From Neorhizobium sp. UBA3556 (GTDB lineage: Bacteria; Pseudomonadota; Alphaproteobacteria; Rhizobiales; Rhizobiaceae), in the NCBI GenBank assembly GCA_002376235.1, contig DFNX01000016.1:310001-374000 (forward strand): DNA of 64,000 bases, read 5' to 3'. The notes below the pieces were generated by a model. It saw only the letters and a program-made list of their open reading frames with translations, did not search any database and was not told where the DNA came from. Position numbers and translations under genes: made by a program. This document shows positions 25,256-34,675 of the stretch, piece after piece (position 1 is the stretch's first letter; the number at the start of each line of letters is the position of its first letter).

Positions 25256-26344
25256 ATGGCACAGAACACATTGCGGCTCGTAGAGGAAAAAGGCGTGGAC
25301 AAGAGTAAGGCGCTCGAAGCAGCACTCTCGCAGATTGAACGATCCTTCGGCAAAGGCTCGATCATGAAGCTCGGTTCGAACGAACAGGCGATCGAGATCG
25401 AGACGGTTTCGACCGGCTCTCTCAGCCTCGATATCGCACTCGGCATCGGCGGCCTCCCCAAGGGCCGTATCATTGAAATTTATGGCCCGGAAAGCTCGGG
25501 TAAGACGACGCTGGCGCTCCAGACGATCGCCGAAGCTCAGAAAAAGGGCGGCATCTGCGCCTTCGTCGACGCCGAACATGCGCTCGACCCGGTCTATGCC
25601 CGCAAACTCGGCGTCGATCTGCAGAACCTTCTGATCTCACAGCCTGATACCGGCGAACAGGCGCTTGAAATCACCGATACGCTGGTCCGCTCCGGCGCGG
25701 TCGACGTTCTCGTCGTCGACTCGGTTGCAGCGCTGACCCCGCGTGCCGAAATCGAAGGTGAGATGGGCGACAGTCTTCCCGGTCTCCAGGCCCGCCTGAT
25801 GAGCCAGGCGCTGCGCAAGCTGACCGCGTCGATCTCCAAGTCGAACACGATGGTGATCTTCATCAACCAGATCCGCATGAAGATCGGCGTGATGTTCGGT
25901 TCCCCGGAAACCACGACAGGCGGCAATGCGCTGAAATTCTACGCTTCCGTCCGTCTCGACATCCGTCGTATCGGCCAGGTCAAGGAACGCGAGGAAGTCG
26001 TCGGCAACCAGACCCGCGTCAAGGTCGTCAAGAACAAGATGGCGCCTCCCTTCAAGCAGGTCGAATTCGACATCATGTATGGTGAAGGTGTATCGAAGAC
26101 CGGCGAGCTCGTCGATCTCGGCGTCAAGGCCGGCATTGTCGAAAAGTCGGGCGCCTGGTTCTCCTATAACAGCCAGCGTCTCGGTCAGGGCCGTGAAAAC
26201 GCCAAGACGTTCCTTCGGGAAAACCCTGAAGTTGCCCGCGAGATCGAAATGTCGCTGCGCCAGAATGCCGGCCTGATCGCCGATCGCTTCCTGCAGAACG
26301 GCGGCCCGGACGCCAATGACGGTGATGGATCCGCAGACGAATGA
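25256..26344 (+). CDS. recA: Recombinase RecA
   Basis: DNA-dependent ATPase for homologous recombination and LexA self-cleavage. Full length (362 residues) with Walker A GPESSGKTT, the L1 region around EGEMGDS, L2 around FINQIRMKIGVMFGSPETT and an acidic C-terminus (DANDGDGSADE). ATG 25256 follows AAAGGTGGGA. It stands alone with its own LexA box and terminator; recX is far away at 51.0 kb rather than adjacent as in many bacteria. Confidence 0.98.
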   Translation: MAQNTLRLVEEKGVDKSKALEAALSQIERSFGKGSIMKLGSNEQAIEIETVSTGSLSLDIALGIGGLPKGRIIEIYGPESSGKTTLALQTIAEAQKKGGICAFVDAEHALDPVYARKLGVDLQNLLISQPDTGEQALEITDTLVRSGAVDVLVVDSVAALTPRAEIEGEMGDSLPGLQARLMSQALRKLTASISKSNTMVIFINQIRMKIGVMFGSPETTTGGNALKFYASVRLDIRRIGQVKEREEVVGNQTRVKVVKNKMAPPFKQVEFDIMYGEGVSKTGELVDLGVKAGIVEKSGAWFSYNSQRLGQGRENAKTFLRENPEVAREIEMSLRQNAGLIADRFLQNGGPDANDGDGSADE

Positions 26345-26411
26345 TTTGACCGGGTGAGGGCGGTCCTGTCGTAAACGGAGGCCCCTTTCTGTTTCCCTGA
26401 TGTCACGTTTC

Positions 26412-26445
26412 ACCGGCCGCCATCGCAAGATGTGCGGCCGGTTTT
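26412..26445 (+). terminator. Intrinsic terminator after recA
   Basis: CCGGCCGC/GCGGCCGG stem, extended inward by CATC/GATG around a GCAA tetraloop, with one bulged base; followed by TTTT. Lies 70 bases after the recA stop. Confidence 0.8.
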
Positions 26446-26534
26446 CTGTTCGGCTGGACAGTCGCTTATGTGGACGATACAAGCCTTCTGACTTCAAATA
26501 CTGGTACCGCATCGGCGGTTGAAAAGGGCGTAGC

Positions 26535-29189
26535 ATGAGCGGCGTGAATGACATCCGGTCGACCTTCCTCGACTACTTCAAGAAGAATGGCCACGAGGTT
26601 GTGGATTCGAGCCCGCTCGTTCCGCGCAACGACCCCACGCTGATGTTCACCAATGCCGGCATGGTGCAGTTCAAGAACGTCTTTACCGGTCTTGAAAAGC
26701 GACCCTATTCGACGGCGACGACATCGCAGAAATGCGTGCGCGCAGGCGGCAAGCACAACGATCTGGACAATGTCGGGTATACCGCCCGCCACCTGACCTT
26801 CTTCGAGATGCTCGGCAACTTCTCCTTTGGCGATTATTTCAAGGAACAGGCGATCGAGTTTGCGTGGAAACTCGTCACCGATGGTTTCGACCTGCCGAAA
26901 AACCGGCTACTCGTGACAGTCTATTCGGAAGACGAGGAAGCTGCGACCCTGTGGAAGAAGATCGCCGGTTTCTCCGACGACAAGATCATCCGCATCCCGA
27001 CCTCCGACAACTTCTGGCAGATGGGCGATACCGGCCCCTGCGGTCCGTGCTCTGAAATCTTCATCGACCAGGGCGAGAATGTCTGGGGTGGCCCTCCCGG
27101 TTCGCCGGAAGAGGATGGCGACCGCTTCCTCGAATTCTGGAACCTTGTTTTCATGCAGTTCGAGCAGACCGCACCGGGTGAGCGTTCGCTTCTGCCGCGC
27201 CCGTCGATCGATACCGGCATGGGTCTCGAGCGCATGGCCTGCGTACTTCAGGGCAAGCAGAGCGTGTTCGATACCGACCTGTTCCGCACTCTGATCGGAA
27301 CGATCGAAGACGTCATGGGCGTCAAGGCGGAAGGCAGCGCCAGCCATCGCGTCATCGCCGACCACCTGCGTTCTTCGGCCTTCCTGATCGCCGACGGCGT
27401 GCTTCCCTCCAAGGAAGGGCGCGGTTATGTGCTGCGCCGCATCATGCGTCGCGCCATGCGTCATGCCGAGCTCCTTGGTGCAAGGGAACCGGTTATGTAC
27501 AAACTGCTCCCGACGCTTATCCAGGAAATGGGCCGCGCCTATCCGGAACTGGTCCGGGCGGAAGCACTTATTTCCGAAACGTTGAAGCTTGAGGAAACCC
27601 GTTTCCGCAAGACGCTTGAGCGCGGCCTTTCGCTTTTGTCCGATGCCACGGCGGATCTCGGCAAGGGCGACATGCTCGACGGCGAAACGGCATTCAAGCT
27701 CTATGACACCTTCGGCTTCCCGCTCGATCTCACCCAGGATGCCTTGCGTACCCGCGAGATCGGCGTTGATCTTGCTGGGTTCGACGATGCGATGGAGCGT
27801 CAGAAGGCAGAAGCACGGTCACATTGGGCTGGATCCGGCGACAAGGCGACCGAGGCGATCTGGTTTGAATTGAAGGAAAAGTTCGGCGCCACCGAATTCC
27901 TCGGTTATGAAACGGAACAAGCCGAGGGCGTCGTTCAGGCCATCGTCAAGGACGGTACGTCCGTGGACAGTGCCGACGCCGGCGAGAATGTTCAGGTCGT
28001 GGTCAGCCAGACACCGTTCTACGGCGAATCCGGTGGCCAGATGGGCGACACCGGTGTGATTTCGACAGACAATGCCAAGGTTTCTGTTTCTGATACCCAG
28101 AAGAGAGGCGAGGGCCTTTTCGTTCACGTTGCCAAGGTTGCGGAAGGCAAGCTGAAGGTTGGCGATGCTGTCATCCTGACAGTAGATCATGCGCGCCGTT
28201 CGCGGCTGCGCTCCAACCATTCGGCAACGCACCTGTTGCATGAAGCGATGCGCGAAGTGCTTGGAAACCATGTTGTGCAGAAGGGGTCGCTGGTCGCTCC
28301 CGAGCGCCTGCGTTTCGACGTCGCGCATCCGAAGCCGATGTCGGCAGAAGAGCTGCAGCGTGTCGAGGACATGGCCAACGCCATCATCATCCAGAACGCC
28401 AAGGTTAGCACCCGTCTGATGAGCGTCGATGACGCGATCGCAGAAGGCGCAATGGCGCTGTTCGGCGAAAAATATGGCGATGAAGTTCGCGTTGTGTCCA
28501 TGGGCACGGCGATCGACGGCGAAAAGGCCGGTAAGCCCTATTCCATCGAACTGTGCGGCGGCACGCATGTCAATGCGACAGGCGATATCGGCCTTGTGCG
28601 CGTGCTTTCGGAAAGCGCGGTTGGTGCCGGCGTTCGCCGCCTTGAGGCCGTCACCGGCGATGCGGCCCGCGCCTATCTGTCCGAACAGGACGACCGGGTG
28701 AAGACGCTGGCCGGCGCGCTGAAGGTTCAGCCTTCGGATGTCGTTTCCCGGGTAGAGGCTCTGCTCGATGAGCGCCGCAAGCTCGAAAAGGAACTGGCCG
28801 ATGCCAAGCGCCGTCTCGCCATGGGCGGCGGAGAAGGCGGCACGGGCGCGGAGGTCCGCGAAATCGCCGGTACCAAATTCATGGGCCGTGTTCTTGCCGG
28901 TATCGATGCCAAGGATCTGAAGGGCCTGGCTGACGAAGGAAAGGCATCGCTCGGCTCCGGCGTTGTGACGCTGATCGGTGTATCCGAAGACGGCAAGGCA
29001 AGCGCGGTCGTGGCCGTAACCGAGGACCTGATCGGCCGGTTCAGTGCCGTCGATCTGGTTCGCATCGCATCTGCTGCCCTCGGCGGCAAGGGAGGCGGCG
29101 GTCGCCCGGATATGGCCCAGGCCGGCGGTCCGGATGGCGCCAAGGCCGATGAGGCGATCGAGGCGGTCGCGGCCGCACTTTCGGCCTGA
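26535..29189 (+). CDS. alaS: Alanyl-tRNA synthetase
   Basis: Charges tRNA-Ala. Full-length 884 residues: class II catalytic core with motif 1 near the N-terminus (TNAGMVQFKNVFTG), the editing domain with the zinc-binding HSATHLLH and CGGTHVNATGDIG motifs, and the C-terminal C-Ala domain ending in a glycine-rich segment (ALGGKGGGGRPDMAQAGG). Unlike the zinc sites of DksA and Tgt in this window, this site is intact. A terminator separates it from ttcA. Confidence 0.98.
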   Translation: MSGVNDIRSTFLDYFKKNGHEVVDSSPLVPRNDPTLMFTNAGMVQFKNVFTGLEKRPYSTATTSQKCVRAGGKHNDLDNVGYTARHLTFFEMLGNFSFGDYFKEQAIEFAWKLVTDGFDLPKNRLLVTVYSEDEEAATLWKKIAGFSDDKIIRIPTSDNFWQMGDTGPCGPCSEIFIDQGENVWGGPPGSPEEDGDRFLEFWNLVFMQFEQTAPGERSLLPRPSIDTGMGLERMACVLQGKQSVFDTDLFRTLIGTIEDVMGVKAEGSASHRVIADHLRSSAFLIADGVLPSKEGRGYVLRRIMRRAMRHAELLGAREPVMYKLLPTLIQEMGRAYPELVRAEALISETLKLEETRFRKTLERGLSLLSDATADLGKGDMLDGETAFKLYDTFGFPLDLTQDALRTREIGVDLAGFDDAMERQKAEARSHWAGSGDKATEAIWFELKEKFGATEFLGYETEQAEGVVQAIVKDGTSVDSADAGENVQVVVSQTPFYGESGGQMGDTGVISTDNAKVSVSDTQKRGEGLFVHVAKVAEGKLKVGDAVILTVDHARRSRLRSNHSATHLLHEAMREVLGNHVVQKGSLVAPERLRFDVAHPKPMSAEELQRVEDMANAIIIQNAKVSTRLMSVDDAIAEGAMALFGEKYGDEVRVVSMGTAIDGEKAGKPYSIELCGGTHVNATGDIGLVRVLSESAVGAGVRRLEAVTGDAARAYLSEQDDRVKTLAGALKVQPSDVVSRVEALLDERRKLEKELADAKRRLAMGGGEGGTGAEVREIAGTKFMGRVLAGIDAKDLKGLADEGKASLGSGVVTLIGVSEDGKASAVVAVTEDLIGRFSAVDLVRIASAALGGKGGGGRPDMAQAGGPDGAKADEAIEAVAAALSA

Positions 29190-29203
29190 GTGAGTTACAT
29201 GAC

Positions 29204-29225
29204 CGGGCGGCTTCGGCCGCCCGTT
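29204..29225 (+). terminator. Intrinsic terminator between alaS and ttcA
   Basis: Stem CGGGCGGC/GCCGCCCG closed by a TTCG tetraloop (29204-29223), followed by TTT. It lies within the 52-base gap between the genes, so some read-through into ttcA is likely. Confidence 0.65.
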
Positions 29226-29241
29226 TCGCATGAGGTCTGCC

Positions 29242-30108
29242 ATGGGATTGAACGCTGTTATCGAAGACGAGATGGACGAGGCCGTGACCGGTCTTGCACC
29301 GGCATTGTTTCGTGATGCGCCGAACTCGGTGTCGTTCAACAAGCTGCGCAAGCGGCTGCTGCGCCAGGTGCGCCAGGCATTCGAAGATTTCGGCATGCTG
29401 AAGGATCAGCAGCGCTGGCTTGTCGGCCTCTCGGGCGGCAAGGACAGCTATGCGCTGCTCGCCGTCCTGCTCGATCTGCAATGGCGCGGCCTTCTGCCGG
29501 TCGAACTGATCGCCTGCAATCTTGATCAGGGTCAGCCGAATTTTCCCAAACACATCCTGCCGGATTATCTGACCTCGATCAGTGTGAAACACCGGATCGA
29601 ATATCGCGATACCTATTCGATCGTGAAGGAAAAGGTGCCTTCGGGTGCCACCTATTGCTCGCTCTGTTCCAGACTTCGCCGCGGCAATCTCTACCGGGTT
29701 GCGCGGGAGGAAGGGTGTCAGGCGCTGGTTCTCGGACATCACCGCGAGGATATTCTCGAAACCTTTTTCATGAATTTCTTTCACGGCGGACGCCTCGCCG
29801 GCATGCCGGCCAAGCTCTTGAATGATGAGGGCGACCTCATGGTGCTGCGGCCTCTCGCCTATTGCGCCGAGGACGATCTGGCGAAATTTTCCGCCGCAAT
29901 GCAGTTCCCTATCATCCCTTGCGACCTTTGCGGCTCGCAGGACGGCTTGCAGCGCAATGCGATGAAGCAGATGCTCGCCGATATCGAAACACGCATGCCG
30001 GGCCGCAAGGACACGATGTTGCGTGCGCTTGCCCACGTGAACCCGTCCCATCTTCTCGATCCGAAACTTTTTGATTTTTCCGGCCTGTCGGCTAAGGCCG
30101 ACGACTGA
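29242..30108 (+). CDS. ttcA: tRNA 2-thiocytidine(32) synthetase TtcA
   Basis: ATP-dependent enzyme that thiolates cytidine 32 of certain tRNAs and carries an Fe-S cluster. The PP-loop is LSGGKDS (about residue 65); the cysteine pairs CSLC and CDLC are both present, as in active TtcA. 288 residues from ATG 29242. The loss of thiolation in mutants is usually mild. It lies downstream of alaS and upstream of the inositol-monophosphatase-family gene, all on the same strand. Confidence 0.94.
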   Translation: MGLNAVIEDEMDEAVTGLAPALFRDAPNSVSFNKLRKRLLRQVRQAFEDFGMLKDQQRWLVGLSGGKDSYALLAVLLDLQWRGLLPVELIACNLDQGQPNFPKHILPDYLTSISVKHRIEYRDTYSIVKEKVPSGATYCSLCSRLRRGNLYRVAREEGCQALVLGHHREDILETFFMNFFHGGRLAGMPAKLLNDEGDLMVLRPLAYCAEDDLAKFSAAMQFPIIPCDLCGSQDGLQRNAMKQMLADIETRMPGRKDTMLRALAHVNPSHLLDPKLFDFSGLSAKADD

Positions 30109-30141
30109 TCTTGCCATCTTGAAACGCAGATTGGATTTCAA

Positions 30142-30963
30142 ATGACTTTGCCGCTCGATGTCCTCAAACTTGCCGAACTCCTGAAAACAGCCGCCAAAAC
30201 CGAAATATTGCCCCGCTTTCGCAGGCTAGGTGGTGATGACATCCGCTCCAAGAGCGAACCGTCGGATCTGGTTACCGAGGCAGACGAAGCCGCGGAAAGG
30301 CTGATCCGCCGGGAAATCGACACTGTCGTGCCGGGAGCGCTTTTTATCGGCGAAGAATCGGTTGCGGCTGATCCATCGCTTCTCGGCAAATTGGCCGATG
30401 CGGAACTCGCGGTCGTCGTCGATCCGATTGACGGTACATTCAATTTTGCCTCCGGAATTCCAGCCTTCGGTGTCATGGCAGCCGTCGTCTACAAGGGCGA
30501 AACGATTGCTGGCATTATCTACGACCCGATGGGCGACGACTGGGTCGTAGCGGAGAAGGGCGCAGGAGCCTTCCTTCGCCGCCCTGATGGTGAGGCGGTC
30601 AAACTATCCGTCGCAGCACCCCAGCCGCTTGGCGAGATGATCGGCATGGCCTCAGCCGGCTATTTCTTCGGCCATGAGCGCGAACAGATCCTCGCCAATC
30701 TCGCCAAGGTCAGGCTTTTTGCCAGCTATCGCTGTGCGGCCCACGAATACCGCACCTTTGCCAGCGGCCATGTCCAGTTCGCGCTCTATAACAAGTTGAT
30801 GCCGTGGGATCACCTTGCGGGGACATTGATCGGCACCGAAGCGGGCGGCTACATCCGCAGGCTGGACGGATCCGCCTACCTGCCTCATCACGTCGAAGGT
30901 GGGCTGCTGGTGGCAACGGATGAGGATAGCTGGAATACGTTGCGCCGAGAAATCATCGGCTGA
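30142..30963 (+). CDS. Inositol monophosphatase family phosphatase
   Basis: Metal-dependent, lithium-sensitive-type phosphatase fold, 273 residues. Metal ligands: Glu71-Glu72 (GEES), Asp94 in DPIDGT and the Asp in PWDHLAG. Substrates in the family include inositol phosphate, 3'-phosphoadenosine nucleotides and histidinol phosphate; this one cannot be assigned from sequence alone. It begins 33 bases after ttcA and is followed by a strong terminator, so it may be cotranscribed with ttcA. Confidence 0.88.
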   Translation: MTLPLDVLKLAELLKTAAKTEILPRFRRLGGDDIRSKSEPSDLVTEADEAAERLIRREIDTVVPGALFIGEESVAADPSLLGKLADAELAVVVDPIDGTFNFASGIPAFGVMAAVVYKGETIAGIIYDPMGDDWVVAEKGAGAFLRRPDGEAVKLSVAAPQPLGEMIGMASAGYFFGHEREQILANLAKVRLFASYRCAAHEYRTFASGHVQFALYNKLMPWDHLAGTLIGTEAGGYIRRLDGSAYLPHHVEGGLLVATDEDSWNTLRREIIG

Positions 30964-31030
30964 TTGGCCTTAGCGCAAGGAGCCGAACGGCCGGCACTGG
31001 TTCCGACTGAAACGTTCCTGCATAAAAAGA

Positions 31031-31052
31031 AGCCCGGCACTGCCGGGCTTTT
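31031..31052 (+). terminator. Intrinsic terminator, convergent pair
   Basis: AGCCCGGC/GCCGGGCT stem with an ACT loop, followed by TTTT. It ends the IMPase-family transcript on the plus strand; an A-run on the other side lets it serve hspQ too. Confidence 0.8.
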
Positions 31053-31076
31053 GGATTCTATTTATGCTGCCGGCGT

Positions 31077-31406
31077 TTAGTGCGCCAAGATCATCTTCGG
31101 CTTGAATTGGCCGCCATCGCGCGGTTCGAAGATCTGATAGACTTGCGGATTGCGAAGCGGTTGCTCGCTTTCATCATGCTCGAGATTCTGTTCCGAAACA
31201 TAGGCCACATATTCAGTGTCGTCGTTTTCGGCGAGCAGATGGTAGAATGGCTGGTCCTTGGCGGGCCGGATTTCGGACGGGATCGAATTCCACCACTCTT
31301 CAGTATTCGCAAATTCCGGGTCCACATCGAATATGACGCCACGGAACGGGAATACTTTGTGACGGACGACCTCCCCAATCATAAATTTTGCGTTTTTCTG
31401 TTTCAT
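31077..31406 (-). CDS. hspQ: Heat shock protein HspQ
   Basis: A 109-residue HspQ/YccV-like protein. Conserved features are GEVVRHKVFPFRGVIFDVDP and YVSEQNL, with a WWNSIP-like centre. In E. coli it binds hemimethylated DNA and modulates Lon degradation. ATG 31406 is chosen for its upstream AAGGAC; a 6-residue longer reading is possible. It lies downstream of the DMT permease gene on the same strand. Confidence 0.9.
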   Translation of the reverse strand: MKQKNAKFMIGEVVRHKVFPFRGVIFDVDPEFANTEEWWNSIPSEIRPAKDQPFYHLLAENDDTEYVAYVSEQNLEHDESEQPLRNPQVYQIFEPRDGGQFKPKMILAH

Positions 31407-31491
31407 GGTGCGATGTCCTTTCACAGAATAATGTGGTGTCGCGGCGCATAAACATCAAGATCTGGTGTTTCTGGATGCCGATTGCCGCTTT

Positions 31492-32418
31492 TCATGCCCT
31501 AATGTGTCTCTTGCCTTTCAAGGATGCAAGAACGACGCCACCCAATACAAGCACAATGCCAAGTGCATGATAAGCCTCGAAGGGTTCTCCAAGAAAGACC
31601 ATGGCCATGACGATGGAAACTGGCGGCATCAGGTAGAGCGTAATGCCGCCCGTCGCAGGCCCGAACACACGCACCACATGCTGAAAGCAGAAGAAGGCGG
31701 CAAGCGAGGCGAAGACGACCATGCCGGCGATCTTCCACCAGTCGGAGGTTGAATCTGGAACGGGTCCGCCGTTCAGAACCTCCCATATGCTTGGCGGCAA
31801 AAGAACGAGCGCACCCGAAAGCGCGATAATGCCGAAAAGAGCCAGCGGAGAAAGTTGCTGGAGAGCAGGGTTTTTCAGCAATATGGAGTAGATGGCGAAG
31901 GAGATGGCGGCCACGAGAATGCCGAGATCGCCGATATTGAAACTGAGGGTGAGCAACGCTGCGGGATCGCCGCGCAGCACGATTGAAATGACGCCCACAA
32001 ATGCGACCAGCATGCCCGCCAATTCTCGCCCGCTGATATTGCGGCCGCTGAACATCCACTGGAACAGGATTATGAAAAGCGGTGAGGTCGTGTAGATCAG
32101 CGTGCCGTTGGCGGCGCTGGTATAGGTCAGTGACCAATAGACGAGCCCCCCGCATATTCCCATGCCGAGGCCGCCGAGCAGCAGCCAGAGCCAGAAATGG
32201 TTGCGGACGAAAAGCGCGCTGGCGCGGCGGTCGGAATAGATGAAAGGCAACATGATCGCGGTCGACCCGGCCCAGCGCAGAAAGGCCGTCGTATAAGGTG
32301 CAACATCGCCGATGATGCCACGGCCGAAGATCATGTTGCTGGAAAAGAAAATCGGGACGAGGGAGAAAATCAGCCAGTCGACAGGCCGGCCAGATTCAAG
32401 CTTTGCTTGGGGAGCCAT
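31492..32418 (-). CDS. EamA/DMT-superfamily permease
   Basis: Inner-membrane protein of 308 residues with ten predicted helices in two EamA repeats; the second begins near residue 155. The family contains exporters of metabolites and drugs, but specificity cannot be read from sequence. ATG 32418 is used; GGTG lies shortly before it. It is 90 bases upstream of hspQ. Confidence 0.9.
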   Translation of the reverse strand: MAPQAKLESGRPVDWLIFSLVPIFFSSNMIFGRGIIGDVAPYTTAFLRWAGSTAIMLPFIYSDRRASALFVRNHFWLWLLLGGLGMGICGGLVYWSLTYTSAANGTLIYTTSPLFIILFQWMFSGRNISGRELAGMLVAFVGVISIVLRGDPAALLTLSFNIGDLGILVAAISFAIYSILLKNPALQQLSPLALFGIIALSGALVLLPPSIWEVLNGGPVPDSTSDWWKIAGMVVFASLAAFFCFQHVVRVFGPATGGITLYLMPPVSIVMAMVFLGEPFEAYHALGIVLVLGGVVLASLKGKRHIRA

Positions 32419-32465
32419 CTTTCACCAGGAATAAAATATTGCCGCATGCGGCTGAGACCGTTGAA

Positions 32466-32494
32466 AAGAAAAACGGCGGGAAAGCCCGCCGTTT
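32466..32494 (-). terminator. Intrinsic terminator after glnA
   Basis: A 10-bp stem (AAACGGCGGG / CCCGCCGTTT, loop AAAG) followed on the minus strand by TTCTTTTC. It ends the glnB-glnA transcript. Confidence 0.8.
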
Positions 32495-32534
32495 CTGGAT
32501 GCGGTTTGGACCGCATGTCATGTTGTTCGGCCAA

Positions 32535-33944
32535 TCACGCCGAATAATACATGTCGAATTCGACCGGATGCGGCGTCATTTCATAACGCATCACTTCCGT
32601 CATCTTCAGTTCGATATAGGCATCGATCTGGTCGTCGTCGAAAACGCCGCCGGCGGTGAGGAACTTGCGATCCTTGTCGAGGCTTTCGAGCGCTTCACGC
32701 AAGCTTCCGCAGACGGTCGGGATCTTCTTCAGTTCCTTCGGCGGAAGATCGTAAAGATCCTTGTCCATGGCCTTGCCCGGATGGATCTTATTCTTGATTC
32801 CGTCGAGGCCGGCCATCAGCATCGCGGCAAAGCCGAGATAGGGGTTCTGCGTCGGATCCGGGAAGCGGACTTCGACGCGCTTTGCCTTCGGGTTGGAGCC
32901 GAACGGAATGCGGCAGGAGGCGGAACGGTTGCGTGCCGAATAGGCGAGCAGGACCGGTGCCTCATAGCCAGGAACCAGACGCTTGTAGGAATTGGTCGTC
33001 GGGTTGGTGAAGGCGTTGATCGCCTTGGCATGCTTGATGATGCCGCCGATGTAATAGAGGCAGCTTTCCGACAGGCCGGCATATTCGTCACCCGCAAAGG
33101 TCGGCTTGCCGTCCTTCCAGATCGACTGGTGCACGTGCATGCCCGAGCCGTTATCGCCATAGACCGGCTTCGGCATGAAGGTGGCCGTCTTGCCATAGGC
33201 ATTGGCGACCTGATGCACGACATACTTGTAGATCTGCATCTTGTCGGCATTGCGCACCAACGTGTCGAACTTGACGCCGAGCTCGTGCTGGGCGGAAGCG
33301 ACTTCGTGGTGATGCTTTTCGACGACGACGCCCATTTCTGTGAGCACGGTCAGCATCTCGGAGCGCATGTCCTGCAGGCTGTCGACCGGCGGAACCGGGA
33401 AATAGCCGCCCTTGACGCGCGGACGGTGGCCGAGGTTGCCGGTCTCATAGTCCGTATCGTCATTCGACGGCAGCTCGGATGAATCCAGCTTGAAACCGGT
33501 ATTGTACGGATCGGCCTTGTACTTCACGTCGTCGAAGACGAAGAATTCCGGCTCCGGACCAACGAAGATGGTGTCGCCGATGCCCGATGCCTTCAGATAG
33601 GCTTCCGCCTTCTTGGCCGTGCCGCGCGGGTCGCGGTTATAGGATTCTCCCGAGACCGGGTCGAGAATGTCGCAGAAGATCACCATCGTCGACTGGGCGA
33701 AGAACGGGTCCATATGCACGGTTGCCGGGTCGGGCATGAGCACCATGTCGGACTCGTTGATCGCCTTCCAGCCACCGATCGAGGAACCGTCGAACATGAC
33801 GCCATCGGCGAACATGTCCTCGTCCACGGCGGAAATATCCATCGTCACATGCTGAAGCTTGCCGCGCGGGTCGGTAAAGCGAAGGTCAACGAACTTGACG
33901 TCGTTTTCCTTGATTTGTTTCATGATTTCGCTTGCGCTCGTCAT
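32535..33944 (-). CDS. glnA: Glutamine synthetase type I
   Basis: Assimilates ammonia into glutamine. 469 residues, type I, with the adenylylation site Tyr near residue 398 (DLYDLPPKE), the NRSASCRIPF nucleotide-binding region and the MHVHQSIWKDGKPTF region. Regulation by GlnE adenylylation is expected. ATG 33944 (MTSASEIMKQIK) follows GAGGAA; the in-frame extension to 33983 is probably untranslated. It is the second gene of the glnB-glnA operon, under the sigma-54-type promoter upstream of glnB. Confidence 0.97.
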   Translation of the reverse strand: MTSASEIMKQIKENDVKFVDLRFTDPRGKLQHVTMDISAVDEDMFADGVMFDGSSIGGWKAINESDMVLMPDPATVHMDPFFAQSTMVIFCDILDPVSGESYNRDPRGTAKKAEAYLKASGIGDTIFVGPEPEFFVFDDVKYKADPYNTGFKLDSSELPSNDDTDYETGNLGHRPRVKGGYFPVPPVDSLQDMRSEMLTVLTEMGVVVEKHHHEVASAQHELGVKFDTLVRNADKMQIYKYVVHQVANAYGKTATFMPKPVYGDNGSGMHVHQSIWKDGKPTFAGDEYAGLSESCLYYIGGIIKHAKAINAFTNPTTNSYKRLVPGYEAPVLLAYSARNRSASCRIPFGSNPKAKRVEVRFPDPTQNPYLGFAAMLMAGLDGIKNKIHPGKAMDKDLYDLPPKELKKIPTVCGSLREALESLDKDRKFLTAGGVFDDDQIDAYIELKMTEVMRYEMTPHPVEFDMYYSA

Positions 33945-33993
33945 TACAGGTTCCTCGATTTCAGTAACGATATGAACGGTCACGCCGAGCCGG

Positions 33994-34332
33994 CTAGATC
34001 GCGTCTACACCCGTCTCGCCTGTGCGGATACGGATGACCTCCTCGACGTTCGACACGAATATCTTGCCGTCGCCAATCCGTCCAGTCTGCGCCGCGTTGC
34101 GGATCGCTTCGATCACGGCTTCGGCATTTTCGTCGGCAAGAACCACTTCCACCTTTACCTTGGGCAGGAAGTCCACGACGTATTCGGCGCCGCGGTAAAG
34201 TTCGGTATGGCCCTTCTGGCGACCAAAGCCCTTGGCTTCGGTCACCGTAATGCCCTGCAAGCCGACTTCCTGAAGGGCTTCCTTCACTTCGTCGAGCTTG
34301 AAAGGTTTAATGATCGCTTCGATCTTCTTCAT
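33994..34332 (-). CDS. glnB: Nitrogen regulatory protein PII
   Basis: A 112-residue trimeric signal protein that senses 2-oxoglutarate, ATP/ADP and, through uridylylation, glutamine. The T-loop Tyr51 is intact (LYRGAEYVVDFLPK), with the signature TGRIGDGKIFV. It lies 49 bases upstream of glnA. A canonical sigma-54 promoter is positioned just upstream. Confidence 0.97.
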   Translation of the reverse strand: MKKIEAIIKPFKLDEVKEALQEVGLQGITVTEAKGFGRQKGHTELYRGAEYVVDFLPKVKVEVVLADENAEAVIEAIRNAAQTGRIGDGKIFVSNVEEVIRIRTGETGVDAI

Positions 34333-34675
34333 GAGAAACTATCTCTCCGCTTCTCCCTATGCGCGGGTCGTCGACCCACTCGGCCATGCCAATGCAGATA
34401 TCGTGCCAAACTAATGTTGGACTTTCAAAAGGATATTGTCATTTTGCACGTATTCCTGCCCATTTCCATGCCGGAGGGCGCAAGAAGCGGGAGCTTGCTC
34501 ATGATTTTGATGCGAAATGACGCCGCAGCGACCCGTTTTGTGACAAGATCACGAAAAACCCGTGAGGCTGTTGGCTTGGCTTGTTAAGGCGTAAAATTAT
34601 GCAATTGATGATTTTTTGGGCTTTGCGGGCTCCGGCATTGTGCTTTCACGCTGTTCGTGACGGAGAGTGAATTCG
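34333..34675. other. Intergenic region between glnB and nnr
   Basis: 343 bases with the glnB promoter; nnr transcribes away on the plus strand. Beyond the sigma-54 promoter no other motif is convincing; NtrC boxes upstream of the promoter were looked for but are not clear. Confidence 0.6.
34392..34409 (-). promoter_or_regulatory. Sigma-54 (RpoN) promoter of glnB-glnA
   Basis: On the minus strand TTGGCACGATATCTGCAT has the -24 GG and -12 GC separated by exactly 10 bases, matching the RpoN consensus. Predicted start near 34383 gives a 5' leader of about 50 bases. NtrC-dependent activation under nitrogen limitation is expected from the family. Confidence 0.85.

Noticed and set aside
27819..29396. 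525-codon open frame opposite alaS and ttcA
   Set aside because: Antisense shadow of two certain genes with no recognisable domain.
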